Positions 54,326-64,000 of a stretch of 64,000 nt of DNA are shown piece by piece; the first letter of the stretch is position 1, and each line of letters starts with the position of its first letter. Under the pieces are notes generated by a model. It saw only the letters and a program-made list of their open reading frames with translations. It was not told the DNA's origin and did no database searches. The stretch comes from Bolinopsis microptera (taxonomy: Eukaryota > Ctenophora > Tentaculata > Lobata > Bolinopsidae), in NCBI RefSeq assembly GCF_026151205.1, contig NC_087078.1, positions 19,828,265 through 19,892,264 of the forward strand, read 5' to 3'. The translations under genes and the position numbers were made by a program.

Positions 54326-56454
54326 TATAACACATCCCTCTCCCCATACAAAGTGGGGGCGTTTGGGAGGTAAAACCCGATATTAAATTTTAAAAGGGGG
54401 AAGCAGGAACCTTTCATATAAAACGTAACAAGATTTATGAATTTTTTAGAAAAACCCCGGGCATAATTCAAGTCAATTTCGTAAAACCCCCCCCACCCCC
54501 CCCCCCCCTTTAAAGTAAAAAGTGAAGCATATAAACCCCCAGGGACAACAAATCCCCAAAAACGTTTACTATCTTGATGTAAACCATTTGAATCCTTTTA
54601 AACGTTTTGGGGTTTTTTTAAAAATTTTTTAAAACTAAATGATTAAATTTTATACTTTTTTCCTACTGTATTTCTTGAATTTCACAAATTTTCCCCATCA
54701 ATTTCAACAGGTCAGTCCCCGCAAAATCATCATTTTTAACATAAAAGTGCGGGCCTATTCCAATAAAACACTACTGTTTAACTTGTAAGAGAACAACGGG
54801 GCGGCAGTAAAAAAGCGCAAGAAAAAACAACAAAACCCAAAAAATGTCCAACCCAAACCGGCCAAAAGGGAAAAAGGAAAAGACCCGTGAACCCACTCAG
54901 AAAATATAGCTTACTACTCCCAAAGACACTCCCGATATTACTGAAAAAAGAACAAAACTAAAAAACGGAGTAACCCCCACGTTAAAAACCCTACTGAAAC
55001 AAGCTAGTAATAAACAGCATCACTGAGCAGATTATGAGGAAATTTAAAAACAGCAGTGCACGGGGGGGTGGGGGGATTGGGGTTGCGGAGATTGAGCAAG
55101 GAAGGGCCCCCATATTAGGGGGGGGTGTTGGTTGGTGTCCGTGTGCCTGTGGTTGGGCGATTTTTTGTACGTGGGAAGGTGTGGTTTTTTGGGGGTTTCC
55201 CCGTCACGTGGGTTTGGGGATGACGGGCACGGGGGTGTTTTTTTGATGGGCGTCCCCGTGATGTTGTGATTTACGTCCACGTGGGGTTTTGGAAAGAAAG
55301 TTTACGTTGGGGTTTTTTTGGGGACGTCCCCGTGGTGGGTTTTTGGGAACCCGGGGCATGTTTTGTAAAAAACCCGCCCCCCGGGAAATGATGATATATT
55401 CCCGGATTGGGGCCCAGGGGAAAAGACCTTTTTAAAAAAAATATTTAATTTGAGGGGAGGGGAAGGGAAAATTTTTAAAAAGCCCCTTTAAATTTTAAAA
55501 AATTACCCCCCGGGGCCCCTTCGTACCCCAATTTTGTTGATTAAATGCACAATTAACTAAATTTTTTAACAAAATAAATTAGTTACCCCCCCAAAAAGAA
55601 AAAATTAGTATAATTTTAAATGAACCCGTTTGAGTAGCTTTACAAAATGTGCAAATTTAAGGGAATTCTTCCCCCCCTTCCCCCCCCCCTCCACGCCCCC
55701 TTTAAATTTTTTTCGGTTTTATGCCCCCAAAGCAAATGCACGCTTCTCGAACCTTCCAACTTCCCTGGACTTTTTCTTTTTTCTTTTCACGATTCTAGGT
55801 CCCCGATTTCCTGGGAATAGTTACCAAAAGTTACCAAAACCCGATACCTGGGAAAAAGTTTACCATTTGTTACGGGGGAAAAACCACATGGAAGACCCCA
55901 AAGATAAACACGATAGAGATTCTAGAAATGTCCAGTGTTTCATCAAAAAATAGATAAAATAAAAAAAGAAAAAAATTTTCTTTTTTGCCCAAAACCCCTT
56001 TCCAAAACGCCTTTGGCAAATGTTTTCTCTTTGAAGGTTCCCGCAATTTTTTGGGGCAGGGGGAGAAATTGCGTTTTAAAATTTCATTTTCCCCCGCACC
56101 TCCCTTTCTGTAAATGCGGGGAAAACCCCCGGGTACTGATCAATCTTAAAATTTAAAAAGTTTTAGCTTTTCCAAAAACTAAAAAAAAAAAGGACAACTA
56201 AATTAAAATTTTTACTCTGAAATGGTTTTTTTCCCCTTAGGGGTTTCACTTTAACAATTACAAAAAAGATTAAAAAATTAATTAATTAAAAATTACAATG
56301 AAAAATAAATTTTTAACTTATTACCCTTTTAAAATTTCAATTAACCCCCTAACCGTCCCTGTCAAGGAAGAGCTGATCATTCCCCTCCTTCAGATCTAAA
56401 ACAGTCCCCCGTCTGAGTACTGTAAACCCCGCCGGGGAAAACCCCCGACAGAGA

Positions 56455-58245
56455 CACCCTGAAAAAAATAGTGGGTTTTCACTATATTGTTTTTGCACAA
56501 AAAGTTGGGTTTTCACTATAAAAAGTGTTGTCACTAAATTGTTTGTCACAAAGTTTTTGCACATAAAGTGTTTTCCCCTAAAAATATTTTTGCACTTAAA
56601 AAGTGTTTTCACTAAAGTTTTTGTCCCTAAATAGTGTTTTTTCACAAAAAGTGTTGCCCCTATATAGTGTTGTCACTATAAAAGTGGTTGTTTTACATAT
56701 AGTTTGGGCCCCATAATATGTTTTTCCCCCTAAATAGGTTGTCCACTATATAGTGTTTTTCACTAAATAGTGGGTTTTCCCCTATAAAGTGTTTTTTCAT
56801 AATATGTTTTTCATATATAGTGTTTTTCCCCTATATATGGGTTTTCACTAATATGTTGGTTTACTATATAGTGTTTTTCAAATATAAAAAGGGTTGGGCA
56901 CTATAAAGTGGTTCCCCTAAAATAGTGTTTTCCCCATATAGTGGGTCACTTAAAATAGGGGTTGTCACCTAAAAATTTGTCATTTTTATAGTGTTGCCCC
57001 CTGTAATGTTGCACGGGGATAGTGTTTGTCAAAGGGAAAAGTGTTTTCACAAAAGTGTTGCACCCATATAGGGTTTTTTTACTATTTTAAGGGGGGCAAC
57101 AACCCCGAAAATAAAAGGTTTTTTCACAAAATGTGGACAAAAACCGAAAATATAGTGTTGTCACTAAATAGGTTTTTTTCCCCTATAAGTGGGTTTTACT
57201 TTTAGTTTTGTCCCCCTATATAGGGGGTTTTTTCACTATATAGTTTTTGGGCACAAAATAGTGGGTTCCCTATAAAAATGGGTTGGGCACTATATAGTGT
57301 TTTTCACTAAATAGTGTTTTTCCCCTAAATAGTTTGTTTACTAAAAAGGTTGTCACTATTTTTAGTGTTTTTCCCCTTTAAAATTTTTTTCACAAAAAGT
57401 GTTGTCCAAATGTATTTAAAAGTTTGTCACATATAGTGTTTTTTCACTATATAGTGTTTGGGCCCCTTAAATAGTGCGACACAAAATGAAAAAAAATTTG
57501 TGTTCCCCTATAAAAGTGCGAAAAAACCCCTGGAAAAAATAGTTTTTTGTTCCCCAATATAAGGGGCGACAAAAAACGAAAAAAAAATAGTGTTTGGGGC
57601 AAAAATATATGCGACAACACTGAAAATTTTTTTTGTTGTCACTATATATGGGGACCACTGAAAAATAGTGTTGTCCCCTATAATATGCCACCACGAAAAT
57701 AAAAAGGGGTCACTAAAATAGTGTTGTCCCTATATATGTTTTCACTATAAAAGGGGTCACTATATATTTTTGTCACATAAAGTTGTCACTAAAAAATGTT
57801 TCACTATATAGTGGGTTTTCACAGATAGTGGTTTTTCCCGGGATGGGGTTTTTTCAAAAGGGATAGGGGTTGTCACGTATAGGGGTTTTCACTGTTTTTA
57901 AATTTTTTTTTTCCCCAAAAATAGGGGTTGTCACTATATATTTTTTTTTGTCACTAATATTGGGTTTTCACTATATAGTGTTGTCCCCTATATAGTGGTG
58001 TCACTATATAGTTTTTTGGGGCACTTTTAGTGTTTTCACTAAAACCCGTGTTGTCACTAAAACATGTTTTTCACTATACAGTGTTTTCACTATACAGTGT
58101 TTTTACTTTTACATGTTTGTCACTAATTATGTTTTTCACTATATAAGGTTTTTCACTATAAAAGGTTTTCCATTTTAAAAAATTTTTTGTCACTTTTATA
58201 GTTTTGGGCACCCAAAAAGTGTTGGGCACTAAAATATTTCGACCC
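56455..58245. repeat. Degenerate palindromic satellite (CACTATATAGTGTTGT)
   Basis: About 1.8 kb of units built from CACTATATAGTG, itself palindromic, joined by TTGT/TTTT. Differences between copies are largely homopolymer changes, so the underlying array is probably more uniform than it looks. Confidence 0.85.
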
Positions 58246-58559
58246 ACTGAAAAAAGATAACTGAATAATGATTTTGTTCCTTCTCCGCTTTAAAAAAATC
58301 GCGACATTAAAAAACCAAATACTCATTAATAAGCATTGGGGAAATTCCCAAAATTATCAGTTCTTTCCCCCTAAAATTTAATATGTCGGGGAAATATTCA
58401 AGGTCGGGCGGGCATTCCCCTTTTATATTAAAATTCCGGGCCCCGGGGGTTTAAAACTTGGAATACCCAAAAGGGGCCCATTAGAAACAAATTTGCTTGG
58501 GAAAAAATTTTTTGGGCTAGGGGAAATTTTTCGCAATTGACCACGCCCTTTTTTTTGCG

Positions 58560-59698
58560 CTTTTTGAAATTTTTAGAAAAAAAATAAACTCCGCTTCTAA
58601 TTGGAATAAGAAGCCAGCTTTGGTTTAAAAAAAAAAGTTGTTCAAATCACACTTTTGGGGGGGTAGAGCAAAATTTTTTAAAGTAAACAACACGGTTGTT
58701 GAGTTGTGACCACACCCTATTTACCCTCGCGATCATGATTTTCACACTAAATACAAATAAATCCGCTTTTGTTTGAGCTACGGCTAAACCTGGGCATAAA
58801 AAGGGGTTAGAATCTCACATGATAGGGTGACCACAATTTCAAAGTCCTCTATTTCAGTGTTGATTAAATTGGGCCCCCAACCTTTTTTTTTTTTACGCTC
58901 TCGCGGGTAGCGTTTCAGCGCTTAAAAAATCAAAAAACTCAGCCTCCAATTTGAATTTAGGAGCAAACCCCGGGCACAAAAATTTTTCACAATCATCACA
59001 TTGAGGGGGGGTAAACGTAGTTTCAAAAGTTCTCAGGCCCCAGGTTGTTGAGTTATTTGGGCCCAAAAACCTAATATTTACCCCTTTTCGCGAGTCGCGA
59101 GTCGACACTTAAAATCAAAATAACTCGGCTTCTGTTTAGAGTTAGGAACAAACTTGGGGCATAAAAATTTTCAGAATCACCCACATTAAGGGGGGTAAAA
59201 CTAGTTTAAAAGTTTCTCAGGCGTCGGTTGTTGAGTATTGGGCCCAAAACAATAAAATTTCTCTCTCGAAAGTCGCGAGTTGAAAATTTAAAATCAAAAA
59301 AAACTGGCTTTCTGATTAGAGTTAAACTAAACTTGGGCATAAAAATGTTCAGAATCATCACATGAGTGGGAAGAACGTATTTTCAAAGCCCTCAGACGTC
59401 GGGTTTGTTGATTATTAGGGGGAAACCCTATTTTTATGCTCCGCGAGCAACACTTAAAACAGATAACTGGTTCCTGATTAGATTTTTGGGAACAAAATTT
59501 GGGGCAGGAAAATTTCCCAAAATTATCACATTAAGAGGGGTAAATTTGGGTTCAAAGTCTTCAGACGCGGGTTGTTAAGTTATCGACGGAACCCATTTTT
59601 ACGCTCCCCCGTAGTGATTCTATGTTTTAAAAATCAAAATAACTCTGCCCGATTAGAGTTGGGAATTTAAAAAACTTGGGCATAAAATGTCCAGAATT
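58560..59698 (+). repeat. ~175-bp satellite, direct half
   Basis: Roughly six copies of a unit with the ordered motifs AACTCGGCTTCTGATTAGAG, TTGGGCATAAAAATGTTCAG, AATCATCACATTAAG, TTTCAAAGT-CTCAGACGTC, GGTTGTTGAGTTATTGGGCC and CGCGAGTCGCGAGTCGACAC. Homopolymer errors blur them. Confidence 0.82.
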
Positions 59699-61060
59699 GT
59701 GAAATTTTTTAGCCCATTTAGTTCCTAACTCTAATCAGAAGCCGAGATTTTTTTGATTTTAAGTGTCGACTCGCGACTTCGAGAGGTAAATATTTTGGTT
59801 GGGCCAAAAAACCAACAACCTGACTCTGTGACTTGAAACTACGTTCTACCCCACTCAAATTTTTTTTCTGAACATTTTTATCCCCAAAATTTTTCCTAAT
59901 TCTAATCAAAACCGAGTTTTTTTGATTTTAAGTGTCGACTCGCGATCCGGGGGCATAAAAATGGGGTTTCCCCCTAATAACTCAACAACCTGACGCCTAA
60001 AATTTGAAACCACTTCTACCCCACTTAATTGATAATTTCTAAACATTTTCCATGCCCAAGTTTTTTTTCCAACTCTAATCAGAACCGATTATTTTGATTT
60101 TAATGTTACTCGCGAGAGCAAAAAAATGGGGTTCCGCCTAAAAACTAAAACAACCTGCGTCTGAGGACTTTGAAACTACGTTTCAATCCCACTAAATGTG
60201 ATGATTCTGGACATTTTTTATGCCCAAGTTTAGTTCCTAACTCAAAATCAAGCCGATTATTTTGTTTTTTAAGTGTCGCTCGCATTTGCGAGAGATAAAT
60301 ATTATGGTGTGGGCCAATAACTCAAAAACCGACGTCTGATGTTTTTAAAACACTTCTATCCCACTAAATGTGTGATTCTAAACATTTTTATCCCCAGTTT
60401 AGTTCCTAACTCTAATCAGAAGCCGAGTTTTTTTAAATTAAAAAAGGCCCAACTTCGCGACTCGCGAGAGCATAAAAATAGGGTTCCGCCAATAACCAAC
60501 AACCTAAAACCCTTTAAGAACTTTGAAACACGTTCTACCCCACTAAGGGATGATTCGAACTTTTTTTGCCCAAGTTTTTTCCAAACTCTAAATCGAAGCC
60601 GAGTTTTTTTGATTTTAAGTGTCGACTCGCGACTCGCGAGAGCGAAATATTATGATGGGGGCCTAATAACTAAACACCTAACGTCGGGGATTTTAAAAAT
60701 TCTTCTACCCCACTAAATGTGATGTTTTTTGACTTTTTCTGCCCGGTTTTGCTCCTAACTTAAATTTTGGAGCTGAGTTTTTTGTTTTAAGCGCGCAATC
60801 CTACCCCCCGAGAGCGAAAAACGGTTTTGGGGGCCTAAAAAAAACTCAACAACCTGACATATGAGGACTTTGAAATTTTGTCTACCCCCACCAATTTGTG
60901 ATTTTTGAACTTTTAAAAAGCCCCGGGGACACGTACTCAAACAGAACCGAGATTTCTCGTATTTTTTTGTGAAAATCATGACTCGCGGGGGTAATAAGGG
61001 GGTGGTCCATAAACTCAACAACCCGATGTCTGTTGACCCTTTAAAATTTTGCTCACCCCC
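59699..61060 (-). repeat. ~175-bp satellite, inverted half
   Basis: Seven or so copies of the same unit in reverse orientation (for example CTAACTCTAATCAGAAGCCG, AAGTGTCGACTCGCGA, TAACTCAACAACCTGACGTC). The orientation flips once at about 59,700, so the pair forms a large palindrome. Confidence 0.82.
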
Positions 61061-61371
61061 AAAAGTGATGAAACGAACAACTTTAAAGCCAACTGGCTTT
61101 TAATTCCCAATTAAACGGGATTTTGATTCTAAATTTCAAAACGCCAAAAAGGGGGTGGTCAAATTTCGCAAAATGCCCCATAGCCCCAAATTTCTACCCA
61201 ACCAAATTTTTTTTCTAATGGGGCCCTTTAGGTATTTCCAAATCCAACCCCCGGGGGGGGAAGTTAATAAAAGGGAATTCCCAATCCATGACAAAAAAAA
61301 ATATTAGAATATTCGATTAGGATAGCGGGAAAAAATAACGCATTTGCACGCTTTTCGCAATTAGGAAAACA

Positions 61372-61599
61372 ATGAAAATGGTAGTATTATTTTTTTTTTT
61401 AAACCGTTTTGCACAGCTAGTGGGACTCGGACTAGTTTTTTCTTTGTTTTTTGGAGCACGCATCAAAAAATTGAACCCGCCCACTGCTGTTTGTGAAACA
61501 CAAGGATTTGTTTTTAGAATCGCCGACCAGATCCACCGCGATGGGGCCAAACTGCGGGAACAAAGGAGGACGGCCTCTGCGCTAACAGTCAGGAACTAA
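61372..61599 (+). other. Short open frame with a hydrophobic start, unassigned
   Basis: A 75-codon frame (LVGLGLVFSLFFGARIKKLN, then PPTAVCETQGFVFRIADQ). The first part looks like a membrane helix. It is in the low-quality region next to the gap, so it could be an exon with errors or chance. The opposite strand is also open here. Confidence 0.2.
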
Positions 61600-62006
61600 A
61601 AGATGAGGCGGGAACCAGTAAACGTGCTTTTACTTAGGTCTTTAGATTTAAACGCAATCCACGGAAAATTTTTCCCTTCCCTTATGGAATAATAGGAAAA
61701 TAACAAAGGAAAAACTATTTCCCTTCATTTTAATGCAAGTTGAAAATGTTTTTTTTCTGAAAACAACATCAAACGAATTATAAGAATAAAACCAAAGAAC
61801 TGGCAATAAAAAGCGGGCAAATTTTTAACCCCCCCAAAGCCTTGCACGGGTTACAACCGACTGGAAAAAAGAGAATCGGATTACTAAAATTTTAAAAAAA
61901 AAACCCCAAATTAGGCTCCTAACACGTCGGATATGGGTTTTAATCGCATTTTTCCCACAAAAAAACTTCATTATTTCTCAAGTCCCTCACTCTTAGATAA
62001 AATATA

Positions 62007-62106
62007 NNNNNNNNNNNNNNNNNNNNNNNNNNNNNNNNNNNNNNNNNNNNNNNNNNNNNNNNNNNNNNNNNNNNNNNNNNNNNNNNNNNNNNNNNNNNNN
62101 NNNNNN
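62007..62106. other. 100-N assembly gap
   Basis: Exactly 100 N, the conventional length for a scaffold gap of unknown size. Frames crossing it are meaningless. Confidence 1.
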
Positions 62107-62166
62107 AATTTATCAATAAAATTGTCCCATTTAAACATTTCACTGATACCAAAAAACAATTTCTAC

Positions 62167-62313
62167 CTCTGATCCGCCCACTTGAGGTTGGGCAGTATTT
62201 GCAGTCGGTAGAGGAGCTGGAGCATGTGGATGAAGTCTGAGGGCAGGTAGGTGCAGATGATGAGGAGGCACACGCTTGAGATGCAGGTTCTGCTGTAGAT
62301 CGGGGTCCGGTCA
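62167..62313 (-). CDS. Multi-pass membrane receptor, exon B (7TM-like)
   Basis: 147 nt between acceptor AAACTTACAG and donor CAGAG|GTAGAA on the minus strand. Reads DRTPIYSRTCISS, then a hydrophobic helix VCLLIICTYLPSDFIHMLQL and LLYRLQILPNLKWADQ. The helix with C and P residues resembles a rhodopsin-like GPCR helix, but the family is not certain. Phase 1 in and 2 out matches exon A. The downstream exon would fall in the gap or low-quality region. Confidence 0.65.
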
Positions 62314-62542
62314 CTGTAAGTTTGTTATATTGTAAATTATCTGGTTAGGTTATTTAAAAAAATAAATTAGAGCTTATTTAACTTTTAGGGCAGCACTACT
62401 TGACGAGTACTAGAGAAATACAGATACCAACATATTTCCTCGTTCAGTGTAATATTTTTAACAGAACAAATATTAGTCTAGAATTAACAGTAATTTTGTT
62501 TCAGTACGCATTATTAACATGAATTACCAAAATGAGGGTTAC

Positions 62543-62659
62543 CTATTAGAGTTGACCTGACGACGCCATCTCATCAGGAACTTCCAGACAATGAGGGATA
62601 TTGGAGCGACAGTACAGAGGTTGCAATACAGTGAGACAAGCACCAACTCTGACTGGGAA
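62543..62659 (-). CDS. Multi-pass membrane receptor, exon A (7TM-like)
   Basis: 117 nt, acceptor GCATTTTTCAG, donor TAATAG|GTAACC. In the frame that joins exon B it reads SQSELVLVSLYCNLCTVAPI + SLIVWKFLMRWRRQVNSN: a transmembrane helix followed by a basic cytoplasmic loop. With exon B this gives helix, short positive loop, helix, as in TM5-TM6 or TM1-TM2 of a class A receptor. The other open frame across the exon is not membrane-like. Upstream exons were not found. Confidence 0.62.
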
Positions 62660-62964
62660 CTGAAAAATGCGTTAATTAAGTTTTCATATTTAGTTAAATA
62701 ACTAAAGATTATGACATCGATTTTGCATGAACGATATTTGTATGTGCCTAGGGCTCGTTCATATCAATACTAATATTCTCAAGATGTGTGAGTGTGTACT
62801 GTGTGTGTGTTCGTTCGTTTGCGTGTGATTTCCGAGCGGCCTAATCAAGAAAACAATAAGAGTTACGGGGCTGGTGTTTTCGATATAGTGCCGACAGAAC
62901 TCTGAAGGAGCCGAATCATTAAGTTTTTTAAAATCGGCTGATCGGAAGTGGTTTTATTAATGGT

Positions 62965-63082
<118 letters not shown>

Positions 63083-63551
63083 TACACTTTTGCCTTTTTT
63101 ATGTATGGTGTAAAAAAGTGTAGTGTACCCCCCCCCCCCCCACGCACACGTTTCAAGCTTTTAAATTTCTTTTAACAAAATACTTTTAATAAAACATAAA
63201 ATTGACCTCTCTGTTCGCTGTGATTTCTTAGGTACGTGGCTTATATAATACTTTAGTTATATCCATAGGTTTTTGTGACCATGAAGCCCCAAACTTTCCC
63301 AGCCGGCGCAAAAGGGATATGCATCATGCAACATGTAACAAAATTTGATTTTGTATGCATTTATTTTTGAAATTGTTAAACACTAAATACCATGCTAAAT
63401 TGAGCGACATGACTTATTACCATATTAATGCGTCAATAAACTTTTACTGCACATTTCTATTAGTAAAACAACGTTATTTTACAACTTAACTACTACTAGC
63501 CTGTGGTAAAAGAGACGCTACAGCTTCGACCAGTTACTCTGCATCTAATAG
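63083..63551. other. Unique spacer
   Basis: A 15-C run at about 63127, otherwise no recognised feature. Confidence 0.4.
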
Positions 63552-64000
63552 CCCTTAAAAACCTCCTGGACGACACGGGGGCGTTCACCATTGACGTTAT
63601 TCCTAGACTTTAATTCTAGTAGTAGTATAACTAGCAGCTTATTAAGCTGGTGCGTAGAGCTACCATTGGTTATCAGGTTAGCTCGCACAACATGCCACAG
63701 TTATGAACATGTTGAACGCCATTTCACAGTCACCACTCCTGGAGCTGACAACATTGAATATAGAGATTCACTTCAAAACACCATCGACAACATCTCCATT
63801 GAGACGATCACCTGCTATAAGTATACAGACGGGTCACGCACATACTCAGGTAGCGGGGCTGGCTATATCATCACCACTGACAACAACAACACTACATTTA
63901 TAGAGGAAAGATCATTCAAGCTTCCTGATTATTGCACTGTTTATCAAACAGAGCTCACCGCCATCTTCGAAGATTGCGAATATCTCTCAACTTATGCCAA
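63552..64000 (+). CDS. LINE-type RNase H domain, cut by the window edge
   Basis: The frame is open from 63552 (stop at 63549) to the end of the window. From about 63810 it shows YKYTDGSRTYSGSGAGYIIT (first catalytic Asp) and FKLPDYCTVYQTELTAI (catalytic Glu), the RNase H signature found after the RT in I-like and related non-LTR retrotransposons. The third Asp would lie outside the window. The sequence upstream (RTTCHSYEHVERHFTV) probably belongs to the RT-RNase H linker. No stop is seen in the domain. Confidence 0.8.

Larger units (their letters stand above)
45704..61930. other. Region of abnormal texture, probably unpolished or error-rich sequence
   Basis: From about 45.7 kb homopolymers of A, T, C and G dominate, repeat copies differ mainly in run length, and no exon-like frame with clean splice sites is found. 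This ends close to the 100-N gap, after which normal texture returns. Frames here (for example 48.5-49.3, 49.8-50.5 and 51.4-52.6 kb) are Gly/Pro/Phe-rich translations of homopolymers and are not annotated. Real features may exist but are obscured. Confidence 0.75.

Noticed and set aside
61933-62314. Frames crossing the N gap
   Set aside because: They contain unknown residues; only the spliced exon at 62167-62313 in another frame has support.

Overview
The window is animal (metazoan) nuclear DNA: intron-split genes with GT-AG splice sites, receptor-type protein domains, several retroelement and DNA-transposon families, and very many tandem repeats. The AT-rich, repeat-crowded character and the mix of L2/CR1-like LINEs, Ty3/gypsy, Penelope-like, hAT-like and Harbinger-like remnants suggest a non-vertebrate animal, perhaps a marine one such as a sponge, cnidarian or lophotrochozoan. 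The sequence alone does not settle the phylum.

Three host genes are visible, two of them only by splicing short exons together. (1) A FAM102/EEIG1-type gene with an NT-C2 domain lies on the minus strand from 35972 down to at least 20851. Seven exons have consistent phases, and the introns hold at least ten tandem arrays. (2) A type I membrane receptor with a signal-peptide exon, an SRCR-like domain, TNFR/ephrin-receptor-like cysteine-rich repeats and a transmembrane segment lies on the plus strand at 15306-16703. Its frame is broken just before the membrane stalk. (3) Two phase-compatible minus-strand exons at 62.2-62.7 kb encode transmembrane segments of a multi-pass, possibly 7TM, receptor.

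Layout. 1-3.4 kb: minisatellites, including about 1.5 kb of a 14-bp unit. 3.4-6.4 kb: a 5'-truncated LINE with a long open RT frame. 7-12 kb: microsatellites and four MITE-like elements with recognisable target-site duplications (one hAT-like, three with 3-bp TAA/TTA). 15-17 kb: the SRCR receptor. 17-21 kb: dispersed repeats, a long hairpin and a G-rich inverted-repeat element. 20.8-36 kb: the FAM102-like gene. 38.6-44.3 kb: a decayed Ty3/gypsy element, split by two insertions and joined in frame to a Penelope-like fragment. 45.7-61.9 kb: a stretch whose homopolymer-ridden texture looks like unpolished sequence; it holds C-rich, palindromic and inverted ~175-bp satellite arrays and no gene I can support. 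62007-62106: a 100-N gap. 62.1-64 kb: normal-quality sequence with the receptor exons and the start of a LINE RNase H domain that runs off the edge.

The most unusual observation is a 46-bp satellite (about 68 copies, 21815-24938) that abuts FAM102-like exon 6 and is built from that exon's own 3' splice site. The intron therefore carries dozens of copies of the acceptor, each followed 28 nt later by a donor-like CAG|GTAATT.
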